Shown here: one piece after another, positions 8,237-17,551 of the stretch
Position numbering within the stretch: position 1 is the first letter of the stretch
Layout: each line of letters starts with the position of its first letter
DNA from: Pseudomaricurvus alkylphenolicus
Lineage (GTDB): Bacteria > Pseudomonadota > Gammaproteobacteria > Pseudomonadales > Cellvibrionaceae
DNA: 64,000 nucleotides
Assembly: GCF_011683955.1 (NCBI RefSeq)
Contig: NZ_JAAQPI010000012.1
Location: 186,001-250,000 of the forward strand
Direction of reading: 5' to 3'
Position numbers and translations under genes: made by a program
The notes under the pieces: model-generated
The model's input: only the letters and a program-made list of their open reading frames with translations
Databases searched by the model: none
Told to the model about the DNA's origin: nothing

Positions 8237-9399
8237 TCGCAAACAGACTCCTTGGTTTGGGTTGTCAACATCAGCTCGACAATCTTGTCTGCATTTGTCC
8301 GCCAATAAAGCTGTCGATCTTCGATTAGCATTGCTGCACCGGCACCCAGTTTGCTCCTCAGTTCATCGGACAAGCAAAGTGCCTCCAGCTTATTCGAAAA
8401 GTCTTCGTTATTCTTTGGATCAAATAACAGTCCGTTTTGTTCGCTGTCTAGAATTTCTCTGATATTTTCTGTATCGGGTGCCAATACCGGCTTACTCAGT
8501 GCAAGGTACTCAAACAGTTTGAGTGGGGAAGCGTATGCAACCACATCCGGTTGCAATGCGATATCGAAACTGCTCATGTAGCTGGAGACATTCTCTCTGT
8601 CCACAACACCAGTAGTAATCAGTTTATCTTCGATTCCGAGTGTCTGCGCTCTTTGCTTAACATCCTTAAGCGCGGGTCCATCACCAACTACCAACATAAC
8701 CCAAGGTTTGTCTTCATGCTTCTTAAGCACATCCACAACCCGCTCAAGGCCGTGCCATTCTCTAACGAACCCAACAAACCCCAACACCAGCTTTCCACAA
8801 AGGTTCAATTGTCGGCAGATTTCTGCATTTTTTTCTACTTCATAAAAGTTCTTTTTGTTCACCCCATTAGGAATAACCACAATCTTGTTGGCGTCAGCAC
8901 CGCTGGATTCGATGATTCTGCCTAAGACACCTGTAACTGGCAGGAGAAAGTCAGCGTTTTTCCAGCAATAGGTTTCGGACCACTTCGCCAACCGTGAGAG
9001 TGACAATCCGCCGTGTTTGCTTCTCTCGTCCAAGAGAGGGGAATTAACCTCCAACAGCAAAGGGATATCAAACAGCTTTTTGGCCCAGATGCCCGATGGA
9101 AAGAACAAGTTGTACCTTTCGTAGATCACATCGGGTCGGTGCTTAAGTACGGCAATGGAGATCTTTAAGAAGTCCCAGAAGCAGTATAGGAATTCCGCGA
9201 CTTCGTGAAGCGAATCCGGCAACAGCCGGCGAATCCGTTTGACTAATGATGAGCTTTCTCCAAAGCTTTTGGCATCGGTCGACTCCGGTGCGACCACAAT
9301 GATTTCATGATCGGATTCGGTTAGTGCACTAATGATTTCCTCAATATGCACATATTGGCCATCTTTTGATGCTATACGATGGTGGTAAAGTATCTTCAT
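8233..9399 (-). CDS. Glycosyltransferase family 4 protein (exosortase A cluster)
   Basis: Second GT4-type glycosyltransferase of the operon, 388 residues. Seen: N-terminal KILYHHRIASKDGQYVHIEE, a GT4 start that recurs in exosortase-A clusters, a central LVLGFVGFVREWHGLERVV segment opening the C-terminal Rossmann domain, and LKLFEYLALSKPVLAPD carrying the donor-binding glutamate. It overlaps the downstream glycosyltransferase gene by 4 bp and starts 12 bp after the amidotransferase gene. It should add one sugar to the growing polysaccharide unit. Its specificity cannot be deduced. Confidence 0.87.
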   Translation of the reverse strand: MKILYHHRIASKDGQYVHIEEIISALTESDHEIIVVAPESTDAKSFGESSSLVKRIRRLLPDSLHEVAEFLYCFWDFLKISIAVLKHRPDVIYERYNLFFPSGIWAKKLFDIPLLLEVNSPLLDERSKHGGLSLSRLAKWSETYCWKNADFLLPVTGVLGRIIESSGADANKIVVIPNGVNKKNFYEVEKNAEICRQLNLCGKLVLGFVGFVREWHGLERVVDVLKKHEDKPWVMLVVGDGPALKDVKQRAQTLGIEDKLITTGVVDRENVSSYMSSFDIALQPDVVAYASPLKLFEYLALSKPVLAPDTENIREILDSEQNGLLFDPKNNEDFSNKLEALCLSDELRSKLGAGAAMLIEDRQLYWRTNADKIVELMLTTQTKESVCE

Positions 9400-9411
9400 C
9401 TGAGCATCCTG

Positions 9412-11334
9412 TTAGCCGGCCATGACCGCAGGGCTTTCGGATTCGGTCCTGGTTTCGTTTTCCAGGAATGCTTCAAACATAAATAGGGTCCAAATTGGAG
9501 TACTGTGCTCGCCCATCCCCGACAAGTGCTCGTCGACCAGCCTGGTGACGGTATCCATATTGAATAAGTTTGAATCCGCTATGCAGCCATTTAACAGGCG
9601 CTGCTTTAGTTCAGCGCGCAGAGGCCCACGGAACCAATTAGCCAGCGGCACACCAAATCCCATTTTTTTGCGATACAGAACATCATGGGGCAAATGATCT
9701 TCCATCGATTTCTTGAGGAGATACTTGCCCATTGAGCCATTAAGTTTGAGTTTTGGATCCAGCGTCGCCACCCACTCCACCAACTTGTGATCCAGCAAGG
9801 GTACACGGACCTCCAAAGCATGGGCCATACTCGCCCTGTCCACCTTGGTCAGAATATCTCCGGGCAAGTAAGTCTTGATATCAATATATTGAATGGTGCT
9901 CAGGGGGTCTGATCTCGAGCATTGGTCAGCGTACTTCTTAAACACTTCAATTGCCTGATAGCCCTGAAGCTCACTCTTTAACGAATCGCTGTAAAGTGAA
10001 TTTCTCAAATCATCAGACACGACAGAAACGGAATGAAGATAAGCTTCCAAGGAGTGTTTCGCCAATGCCTGAAACGTGGTTTTGGCTCGGAATATTTTTG
10101 GCGCCCAGTCCGCCTTGGGGTAGAAGCGCCCCAAGGTCCCAAACAGATTCCTGCGGAGAGGGTAAGGCAAGATACCTCTTAATTTTTCCTCTTTCATGTG
10201 CCACGTATGTCTTCGATAACCCGCGAAGTGTTCATCGCCTCCGTCACCGGACAGGGCTACCGTGACATGCTTTTTAGCAAGTTCGCACACTCTGTAGGTG
10301 GGAATGGCAGAGCTGTCAGCATAGGGTTCATCGTACAAGGATGCCAGGCGATCCAATAATCCGAAGTCATCACTTTTTACGATTTCTTCGTGGTGGTTTG
10401 TTTTATAGCGATCCGCGACTGTTCTCGCGTAGTCAGTTTCGTCAAAACTGCTGACATCGAAACCAATTGCACAGGTATTTACAGGATCGTCTTGCAGACC
10501 CGCCATCATCGCAACGACCGAGCTGGAATCAACGCCACCCGACAGAAATGCACCAAGTGGTACTTCCGATACCAATCTGATATCAACTGCCTCGCGAATC
10601 CTGTTGACCAGTTCTTCCTGAAGCTGCTGTTCTGTCGCCGTTTCGCTGTGATTGAACTCCAGGTCCCAGTATTGCTGAACCCGTGGTTGTTTACCCCGTT
10701 GCAGCGTTAAGGTATGGCCAGGGCTTAGCTTACTGACCGATTTGTAGATAGACCTCGGCTCAGGCACATAACCCAAAGCGAAATACTCTTCAATGGCATA
10801 GGGGTCTATGGCTCGCGGCAGCTCATTGATGCACATCAGCGCTTTCAGTTCAGAGGAAAATGCCAGCATGCCGTTTGGCAGCAGACTGTAGTAAAGCGGT
10901 TTGATGCCTAATCGGTCCCTGGCAAGAAACAGGGTTTGCTGATTACGGTCCCAAACCGCAAAGGCAAACATACCTCTAAAACGATGTACGCAGGACTCTC
11001 CCCACTGCTCCCAGGCATGAACGATAACTTCAGTGTCACAGTGGGTCCGAAATTGATGACCCAATGCCTGCAGCTCTACTGTCAATTCCTGGAAGTTATA
11101 AATTTCTCCGTTATAGGTAACGACAACGGTGTGATCTTCGTTAAACAAAGGCTGCTTGCCAGAGGCCACATCAATGATTGACAAGCGCCTGTGACCAAAG
11201 CCCAGACCTGGCTCAATATGCAGGTCGCCACCATCCGGCCCACGGTGATACTGGCTCTCATTCATGCGATGAAGCAAATCACGTTCGATATTTCTCATCG
11301 AATGTGTATCGCAGATTCCGACTATTCCACACAT
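9412..11334 (-). CDS. XrtA/PEP-CTERM system amidotransferase (asparagine synthase-like)
   Basis: Asparagine-synthase-type enzyme of 640 residues. Seen: class II glutamine amidotransferase domain starting with the nucleophile Cys2 (MCGIVGIC), RGPDGG near 31-36, and an ATP-pyrophosphatase domain with the PP-loop SGGVDSS at 265-271 followed by SGDGGDEHFAGY. The frame is open 37 codons further upstream, but Cys must follow the initiator Met, so the ATG at 11334 is the true start; it lies 20 bp after the preceding gene. Family knowledge: this subgroup (TIGR03108-like) is confined to exosortase-A loci and probably amidates a sugar uronate or peptide in exopolysaccharide assembly. The acceptor is not established. 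Confidence 0.9.
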   Translation of the reverse strand: MCGIVGICDTHSMRNIERDLLHRMNESQYHRGPDGGDLHIEPGLGFGHRRLSIIDVASGKQPLFNEDHTVVVTYNGEIYNFQELTVELQALGHQFRTHCDTEVIVHAWEQWGESCVHRFRGMFAFAVWDRNQQTLFLARDRLGIKPLYYSLLPNGMLAFSSELKALMCINELPRAIDPYAIEEYFALGYVPEPRSIYKSVSKLSPGHTLTLQRGKQPRVQQYWDLEFNHSETATEQQLQEELVNRIREAVDIRLVSEVPLGAFLSGGVDSSSVVAMMAGLQDDPVNTCAIGFDVSSFDETDYARTVADRYKTNHHEEIVKSDDFGLLDRLASLYDEPYADSSAIPTYRVCELAKKHVTVALSGDGGDEHFAGYRRHTWHMKEEKLRGILPYPLRRNLFGTLGRFYPKADWAPKIFRAKTTFQALAKHSLEAYLHSVSVVSDDLRNSLYSDSLKSELQGYQAIEVFKKYADQCSRSDPLSTIQYIDIKTYLPGDILTKVDRASMAHALEVRVPLLDHKLVEWVATLDPKLKLNGSMGKYLLKKSMEDHLPHDVLYRKKMGFGVPLANWFRGPLRAELKQRLLNGCIADSNLFNMDTVTRLVDEHLSGMGEHSTPIWTLFMFEAFLENETRTESESPAVMAG

Positions 11335-11354
11335 AGTGTCTTTCAACCCATCGC

Positions 11355-12539
11355 TTAGTGAATTTCTTTTAGATACTTGTCTTGAGCACGGCCTTGCAAG
11401 AGAGCATCGTATTGACTGCGGTAATCTTGCACGCAACGGCTCCAACTAAAGCGTTCTTCTATGAACTTCCTTGCATTGACTCCAAGACGATTCCGTTCTT
11501 CAGCAGAATTCATCAATTGCTGTAAGATTTTGGTGAGCGATTCCAAATCCCGACTCTGGAAGGTTTTCCCCCGCACATCATCATCAATCAATTCAGGATT
11601 GCCCCCGACCAATGATGCGACGACGGCTTTCCCGGAGGCCATACTTTCCAAGAGTGTGTTCGAGAGTCCTTCAGCCAGAGAGGGCAACACAAAAATGTCC
11701 ATTTGCTGCAGCAGCTCCGGGACATCACTGCGATCACCCGCAAACCACACCAAATCACCTATTCCAAGCTGTTCAGCCTGGGCCTGAAGCACCTGCTTCT
11801 CCGGACCATCGCCGATTATCCAGAGCTTAAGGTGATCACGATTGTGGGACGATAGAGATACCAATTTGGCAACGGCATCGATAAGGAGGTTTTGTGCTTT
11901 GACAGGGTCCAACCTGCCTACCGTACCGACGATAATCGGTGGTTGTTCAGGCATTGAGCTCTCAGTATTGACCGAGGTCTCTCTTGGCATGAACTTTGTG
12001 AGATCGACGCCATTGTATATCTGCGTGAGTTTTTGCCTTGGAATTCCGACATCTTGCTGTAGCCACTGCTCCATATCCTTGCTGACAGTAATAAATCGAT
12101 CTACCCAAAGGCTGCTCACTTTACGCAGTGCATTGTATTTCCAGTTTTGCCCATTCAAGTCGCCGATATCACGTCCGTGCTCACCGTGAATCCGTTTGAT
12201 ACTCCCAATGCCCAGAGTCACCAACTGCATTTCCAGCGCGGCAATATTTCGGCTGTGTATAATTGCCGGTTTCCAGCGCTTGAGGATACGTCTCAGCTCT
12301 AACATCATCGGAAAATCGAAACCGTCGCCCTTGTTAAGGGCAACAATTTCAATATCATCTCGCTTGATTCGCTCAGAAAACGCAGGGTTGCAATAACCCA
12401 GGCAGATTATCTTGTGGCGATAGGCGTCTGGTTCCATATGATTGATAATGTTAACCAAGCCATTTTCCAATCCGCCCGTGTCGAGGGAATAAATGATATG
12501 GACCACAAGGGGTGGCGCAAAAGAAGCGCTAGCCATCAT
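11355..12539 (-). CDS. XrtA/PEP-CTERM system glycosyltransferase (TIGR03088-like)
   Basis: GT4 glycosyltransferase of 394 residues whose N-terminus (HIIYSLDTGGLENGLVNIIN, about residues 14-33) is the hallmark of the sugar transferases that accompany exosortase A. Seen: IVGTVGRLDPVKAQ opening the donor domain and PSLAEGLSNTLLESMASGKAVVA with the EX7E motif. Cytoplasmic. Its start overlaps the end of the exosortase gene by 4 bp (ATGA type), so both are translated together. Expected to add a sugar to the exopolysaccharide repeat unit. Confidence 0.9.
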   Translation of the reverse strand: MMASASFAPPLVVHIIYSLDTGGLENGLVNIINHMEPDAYRHKIICLGYCNPAFSERIKRDDIEIVALNKGDGFDFPMMLELRRILKRWKPAIIHSRNIAALEMQLVTLGIGSIKRIHGEHGRDIGDLNGQNWKYNALRKVSSLWVDRFITVSKDMEQWLQQDVGIPRQKLTQIYNGVDLTKFMPRETSVNTESSMPEQPPIIVGTVGRLDPVKAQNLLIDAVAKLVSLSSHNRDHLKLWIIGDGPEKQVLQAQAEQLGIGDLVWFAGDRSDVPELLQQMDIFVLPSLAEGLSNTLLESMASGKAVVASLVGGNPELIDDDVRGKTFQSRDLESLTKILQQLMNSAEERNRLGVNARKFIEERFSWSRCVQDYRSQYDALLQGRAQDKYLKEIH

Positions 12540-14131
12540 TGTTGGCGCTCCTCAACTTGCCGTTCATAAATCTCCTCCAACTGGGATTCGATAGACGGTA
12601 AACTCGACGCCATCCACTGCTTGAGCTCGAATTCCAGGCTTGCTGGTGCGGTAAAAAGAATCCGGGCACCATCGTCACGCTGACTCAGCAATTTTGAGAA
12701 AATTCCTAACAGTTTGGCTTCGTACACGTCTACCGTGTAGCTATCGGCAATACGGTAAACCCCGAGCACCACCCATTCCTGATTGCCCCTCACCAGCCGG
12801 GTTCTCTCAACATCAATTGTCGAGCTTCCCTTTTTAATGGTACTGCTTCCTCTGTGAATTTGTACCCAGGCCTTGTTATCCTTCAGCATCACGAGGTGCT
12901 TATTAACGACTTCTCGACCCTGCTCTTGAGTGTGTAGATATTCGATAAAAACTTCGAAGGGTCCTTCATCTCCAACGCTGCCATTGTCAAAATATGCAGC
13001 CCTGATGCTGGTTGTTGCGCCTTTCAGGCGCGAATCCCAGACTGCCTGATGATCCCTGATTTGCTTCCATTGATGTGGCACCTCTGGAGCCTGCAGGGTT
13101 ACCTCTAAATCGGGCTTGATATCTTTTTCTAAGGAACTGAACCATACAGGCCAGACTAGAGCGACAACCGCCAATAGTGCTAACTTTTGAACAGAGGACC
13201 AGAAGAAGGTCTTTGCTGGAGAAATCACCTCAAACTCGACCGAAGCTTCTTTCTGGTCCTTACCGGGTGATGCAATTTCATCATCACGAAAATAGGAACC
13301 GATCCAGAACATAATGGCCATAACAAATCCAAAGAAAACCCATCCGTAAAGCAAGTGATCTACTCCAGTGGCCAATTTCATATCGCTGAGATGGCCAATC
13401 ATCACGATGCCATAGGCACGAAGATTATTCGCTACGATCGGTACCAGGATTGATAACAGGATAAAGTAGAATCGCTTGGAGACCGTAGAATAATTCAGGT
13501 AGGCATAAACCGAGCCCAAGGTCACAGATGCGATAAGATAACGAAATCCGCTACAGGCCTCCACAACAGACCAGTTGCCCGTAGGCAGCATCAGATACAT
13601 CCCTTCACGATAGACCGGAATTCCCGTAAGCTGGATCAACCAAACCGTGGTGGATGCCGTAAGTTCCATCAGTGGACCAACCAGCACTTCCCCGGCTGGC
13701 ACCATAAAAAACAGGAACCCTAGAGGAAATACGATTCTGCGTGCAATCTGATTTCCGAGTACACCCCATGTCAAGAAAGCTGATACAGCAACAAATGCAA
13801 ATTGCTGAACGACCAGAATATCAACGAGGGCTGCTGACAGCCAGGCAAGCCCCGCGAACAAAATGGGAATCAAGGGGAACAGAGATGGTTCAGTACGAAG
13901 TCGAGACAGCTCGTGTTTTCTTTCCCAGATCATCCACACAGCCAGTGGCAAAACGACAAAGCAGTGAGAAAACGTACCGGATCGAATCCAGATGCTAGCC
14001 ATAGATTCAGCAGTTGAGAAATAAGCAAGAATCAGTGCTGACTGAACGCAACTAAGCAGCGCCAACGAGCGAAACCACTGTTGCCGCTCCATTTGCAATT
14101 CTTTTCCTACGATCAATTCCACTCTCTTCAT
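12536..14131 (-). CDS. xrtA: Exosortase A fused to a C-terminal EpsI domain
   Basis: Polytopic membrane cysteine protease/transpeptidase that recognises and cleaves PEP-CTERM tails, the Gram-negative analogue of sortase. Seen: about eight membrane spans in the first 280 residues, the catalytic cysteine in VVEACSGFRYL, the conserved arginine in NNLRAYGIV and the histidine in MIGHLSD shortly after. The C-terminal third (after a short charged linker) is a periplasmic EpsI-type domain, as in many XrtA proteins. Start is uncertain: a TTG at 14212 would overlap the upstream gene, the ATG at 14131 is given, and an ATG at 14092 preceded by AGGA is nearly as good. It sits centrally in the operon between two XrtA-specific glycosyltransferase genes. 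Confidence 0.92.
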   Translation of the reverse strand: MKRVELIVGKELQMERQQWFRSLALLSCVQSALILAYFSTAESMASIWIRSGTFSHCFVVLPLAVWMIWERKHELSRLRTEPSLFPLIPILFAGLAWLSAALVDILVVQQFAFVAVSAFLTWGVLGNQIARRIVFPLGFLFFMVPAGEVLVGPLMELTASTTVWLIQLTGIPVYREGMYLMLPTGNWSVVEACSGFRYLIASVTLGSVYAYLNYSTVSKRFYFILLSILVPIVANNLRAYGIVMIGHLSDMKLATGVDHLLYGWVFFGFVMAIMFWIGSYFRDDEIASPGKDQKEASVEFEVISPAKTFFWSSVQKLALLAVVALVWPVWFSSLEKDIKPDLEVTLQAPEVPHQWKQIRDHQAVWDSRLKGATTSIRAAYFDNGSVGDEGPFEVFIEYLHTQEQGREVVNKHLVMLKDNKAWVQIHRGSSTIKKGSSTIDVERTRLVRGNQEWVVLGVYRIADSYTVDVYEAKLLGIFSKLLSQRDDGARILFTAPASLEFELKQWMASSLPSIESQLEEIYERQVEERQQ

Positions 14132-14166
14132 TTCAACTATCCATCGCCAACACTTCAATACAACGT

Positions 14167-15399
14167 TTATGTCGCCAACAATTTCCCTATTTTTGGCAGG
14201 CTCGCTTCCCAACTGTAGCTTCGAACCACCTTTTCTCGGGCAATGAAGCCCATGTTGGAGCCCCGGTCGGAAAGCAGCATGGGCACAAATTCGAGATAAT
14301 CTTCAACAGTGTCCGCAAGAATAACCTCCTCTCCAACTTCAACATCGAGCCCCTCAAGGCCCAAACTGCTAACCATCACCGGTCTGGCCATCGCCATAGC
14401 TTCCAGCACCTTGTTCTGTATTCCCCGAGCAATTCGCATAGGCGCCACCGCGATATCAGCGTGCCGAATGTAGGGTCTGATGTCTTCCACCCCTCCTGTG
14501 ACTACCACACCCTCCCTTTCAGCAAGCTTTTTGACTTTAGGGGTGGGATTGCGCCCGACAATATAGAACACCAAGTCATGTTGTTCACGCAGCTTCGGCA
14601 ATACGCTCTCCGCAAACCAGGTAACGGCATCAACGTTGGGCCAGTAATCCATCGCCCCTGTAAACAAAAGAACCGGTTTACCCTGCGGGTAAGGATTACA
14701 ATTCACTTTCCCCGGATCGAAAAAGTGAAAATCAACGCCATTGCAGTAATGCGCAATTTTATCCTGGTAGGTTTCCGGCACCATTTTGCGAAAAGCAGCT
14801 GCCTCAGTGGGTGACACAAACAGGCATTGGTCAAATTCTTCGAGAACTTCTTTTTCGAACGCCAAAAGTTTGTTCGCTTCACGACGATAAAGCCAGCTCA
14901 TTGGCCAGGGTTTCTGTTGTGAGTACTGTCGCCACTTGTCAGAGTCGATATCGACACAATCCATTACGCTGTAATGAATTTCTCCATCAGTACTGGATGT
15001 AGAATTCGACAGGTGGCGATGAAGCAAGAATTGCCCCATGACAGAGGAAAAGATAACCGCTCGATCAATAGAATTTGCAGCAATGGTCTGATCCACCCAA
15101 TTCTGCATTTCTCTACTTTCGTAGAACGGCAGGCTCAGAGCTTGCCCTGTCAGCAGTCCCTTTAGACTTTTTATTTTTGCCTGCAGACCTGGCAAGCCGA
15201 TAAGTTTGCAACTTGCACACAGAGCCTCTACCTCTGGGCGGTATTCCCAATCGGCATTATCATCGACGAAAGCGCCCAGATGCACTTGATAGTGATCGCA
15301 AAGATAGCGCAGCAAATGATAGGAGCGAATCTTGTCGCCTTTGTTGGGTGGATAAGGTATCCGATGACAAAGAAACAGCAGATGAGGCTTGGAGTTCAT
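14167..15399 (-). CDS. XrtA/PEP-CTERM system glycosyltransferase (TIGR03087-like)
   Basis: GT4-like glycosyltransferase of 410 residues. Seen: N-terminal LCHRIPYPPNKGDKIRSYH, diagnostic of the group found only next to exosortase A, and a donor-site region IARGIQNKVLEAMAMARPVM. The frame is open 12 codons further upstream, but the ATG at 15399 overlaps the preceding TAA by one base (TAATG), so that start is chosen. Cytoplasmic. Expected to act in assembly of the exopolysaccharide that PEP-CTERM proteins are exported with. Substrate unknown. Confidence 0.9.
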   Translation of the reverse strand: MNSKPHLLFLCHRIPYPPNKGDKIRSYHLLRYLCDHYQVHLGAFVDDNADWEYRPEVEALCASCKLIGLPGLQAKIKSLKGLLTGQALSLPFYESREMQNWVDQTIAANSIDRAVIFSSVMGQFLLHRHLSNSTSSTDGEIHYSVMDCVDIDSDKWRQYSQQKPWPMSWLYRREANKLLAFEKEVLEEFDQCLFVSPTEAAAFRKMVPETYQDKIAHYCNGVDFHFFDPGKVNCNPYPQGKPVLLFTGAMDYWPNVDAVTWFAESVLPKLREQHDLVFYIVGRNPTPKVKKLAEREGVVVTGGVEDIRPYIRHADIAVAPMRIARGIQNKVLEAMAMARPVMVSSLGLEGLDVEVGEEVILADTVEDYLEFVPMLLSDRGSNMGFIAREKVVRSYSWEASLPKIGKLLAT

Positions 15400-16427
15400 T
15401 ATCCCAGGCTCCGAGCCAACAGCGGGCCAAAGCAATTAGCCGCGGCAAGAGGAAGCCGTTTCCAGGCTTCGATAAACAATTGGTACTTGGGGTTGGCAGG
15501 ATTAACCTCTGGAATTTCTTTTGACTTGACCAGGTAATATTCGTAGTAGAGCGGCTCAGGCTTAAAGCCCCAGTTTTTCTTGAAGCTGTAGGAACCGGTG
15601 CCAACCTTGCTGCGCCCATAGTCGAAGACGCGAACCCCTTCCTCTCCAGCTCTGCGCATCAATTCATAGTACATAAAACCATGCGCATACAGACCTCTTG
15701 ACGCGGCTGTACTACCGGCATAATAAGGCAAGACCTGATCTTTAAAATAGAAACTTAATACGCCGGCGACATCTTTTGCTTCGTGGGTAATCATCAGAGA
15801 ACGGCAATCATCCCCGAATACTTCCCGCAACACTTTGAAGTACTTTTTGGGAAAAACCGGTGTACCCAGATTACGCACGCTCTCCGAGTAGACACGGTAA
15901 ATCCGGTCACAATCCCATCCCTGCTCACCTTGAAGCCCCGCTTTAATGCCTTTGCGAACGACTGCGCGCTGTTTGTTCGGAATAGCCAGCAAGTTGGCTT
16001 CCGCGTCTTCGACAATTTCTTTGCGAAAGGTTACGTACAGTTCTTTGGTGGGCCAGTTCCACCCCGATGGCCTGCAGTTGCGCATTTCCAGGCTATCCAC
16101 TTCCAGGCTGTCAGCCAACTCGCAAGCGGTTTCTCTCAGAAGTTCAGCGGCGCCGGATGAATCCGCAACAATACCACCGTAAACCGCAAATGGCAGTGAT
16201 GTGAGCGAATTGCCGAACAACAGGCTTTTTATGTGTCCGAGGGGTAGTATTCCGACCACCTGCCCATTCTGCTCAGCATAGAAAAAGTGCGCATCGTGAC
16301 CGTAGGCTTTCTCCAAGACGGTTTTCCATCCCGCCTTGTGAAAAAAGGTAGCTTGTGCAGAACTTAGAACATAGTCATCCCAGCGTTTAAAATCCGAGGA
16401 AGTTAACTCCTTTACCACCAAAGACAT
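15399..16427 (-). CDS. XrtA/PEP-CTERM system-associated FemAB-like protein
   Basis: Protein of 342 residues with the double-GNAT FemAB fold (TIGR03019-like). Family members of the wider group transfer amino acids from aminoacyl-tRNA onto cell-wall or glycan precursors; the exosortase-linked branch has no proven substrate. Seen: N-terminal DDYVLSSAQATFFHKAGW, and C-terminal FDYGRSKVGTGSYSFKKNWG, typical of the branch. Start: a GTG at 16439 is possible, but the ATG at 16427 has GGTGAG seven bases upstream and sits one base after the deacetylase stop, so it is preferred. Context suggests it decorates the polysaccharide with an amino-acyl group (inference). Confidence 0.87.
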   Translation of the reverse strand: MSLVVKELTSSDFKRWDDYVLSSAQATFFHKAGWKTVLEKAYGHDAHFFYAEQNGQVVGILPLGHIKSLLFGNSLTSLPFAVYGGIVADSSGAAELLRETACELADSLEVDSLEMRNCRPSGWNWPTKELYVTFRKEIVEDAEANLLAIPNKQRAVVRKGIKAGLQGEQGWDCDRIYRVYSESVRNLGTPVFPKKYFKVLREVFGDDCRSLMITHEAKDVAGVLSFYFKDQVLPYYAGSTAASRGLYAHGFMYYELMRRAGEEGVRVFDYGRSKVGTGSYSFKKNWGFKPEPLYYEYYLVKSKEIPEVNPANPKYQLFIEAWKRLPLAAANCFGPLLARSLG

Positions 16428-16428
16428 A

Positions 16429-17355
16429 TCAGCTCTCACCCTGCATAATTTGTTCGTTCAGCATTACATCCGAAACCTCTGTATGGTTCGCTTCTGCCAG
16501 AAAAATATCATCCATACGTCCCCAGCGAAAATCCGTTAACAGCTGCTCCAACCTCGCGTGGGTTTTGTCCAAATTCAGGTAATGCCGAAAGCGAGACTTG
16601 GCACTGGCACCATCAACTTTGGGCTGAGTATGGTCGATTTCCCAGGGGTGAAAGTAGAAGATGCAGGGCTGGCGCTCCTTTTTGTTGACGACATTCAAAC
16701 ACCAGCGTGTAAACCCGTAGGGAAACAACCTGAACCAACCACCGCCTGCGCAATTAATATTCTTACCCATTAATTTCACTGTGGTGATTGGAATTTCCAA
16801 TATTTGGTGTTCGCCGTAGCGAAAGGGAAAACGCGAAGCCTCAGGCATGCCGTATAAATCGTGTTTGACCGGCGCAATGCTGGAGCTGTATAGGTGCCCG
16901 GTTTCAGCCAGTACGTCCAGTGCCCAAAGGTTTTGACTGCCGATTGAGTAGCTAGCGGCTCGGTAACCTTTGACCTGAGTCCCACCCAGGTCCTCTAGGA
17001 GCTTTCGAGTTCGATCGACATCCTCGCGAAATTGCATTGGATTCTGATTAACGACCCGGGTATGGTTCCATCCATGGCTGGCCAACTCATGGCCCTGTTC
17101 CACTATCCTTTTGAGCATTTGTGGAAATCGCTCTGCAACACAACCAAGGGTAAAAAAGGTAGCATGGGTTCCGGTTTCCGAAAACAGCTCCAGAATGCGA
17201 TCCGTATTTTGTTCAACTCTATACGATATCGCACCCCAATCTTCGCGATTGATTACGCCTTCAAATGCGGAAACCTGAAAGTAGTCTTCCACGTCTACCG
17301 TCATAGCATTGACCAAGGCTCGTTGTGCTTTTGTCGATTGCTGTACTGTATTCAT
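16429..17355 (-). CDS. XrtA system polysaccharide deacetylase (TIGR03006-like)
   Basis: CE4/NodB-fold deacetylase of 308 residues. Seen: the group-specific opening MTVDVEDYFQVSAF at 18-31 with the catalytic/metal aspartates D21 and D24, and the metal-binding HGWNH (H94 and H98). Expected to remove N-acetyl groups from the exopolysaccharide or its precursor. It is the first gene after a 196-bp gap, the largest inside the operon, which could hold a secondary promoter; I saw no convincing -10/-35 pair there. The second deacetylase of the locus (3694-4635) belongs to a different branch. Confidence 0.9.
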   Translation of the reverse strand: MNTVQQSTKAQRALVNAMTVDVEDYFQVSAFEGVINREDWGAISYRVEQNTDRILELFSETGTHATFFTLGCVAERFPQMLKRIVEQGHELASHGWNHTRVVNQNPMQFREDVDRTRKLLEDLGGTQVKGYRAASYSIGSQNLWALDVLAETGHLYSSSIAPVKHDLYGMPEASRFPFRYGEHQILEIPITTVKLMGKNINCAGGGWFRLFPYGFTRWCLNVVNKKERQPCIFYFHPWEIDHTQPKVDGASAKSRFRHYLNLDKTHARLEQLLTDFRWGRMDDIFLAEANHTEVSDVMLNEQIMQGES

Positions 17356-17551
17356 ACTTTTTAATTTTACAAACCCGGAGACTTGACTATACTCTTGGCA
17401 TTGTCGCCGCCTTAAGGATGCTCCGGCTGCTTAGCTGTTCTCATCGAGAAACAGCACTCTCCCCTGCATCCAGCAAGCCTTTGAAGTTTTAGGTTAGTCC
17501 TCACGCCCCCTTTCAAAATCAACCGCGGAAAGTGGAATTGACCTGTTTGGA

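Noticed and set aside
17402-17416. GG-N10-GC pattern (minus strand) in the gap before the XrtA deacetylase gene
   Set aside because: Poor match outside the invariant bases; not distinguishable from chance.
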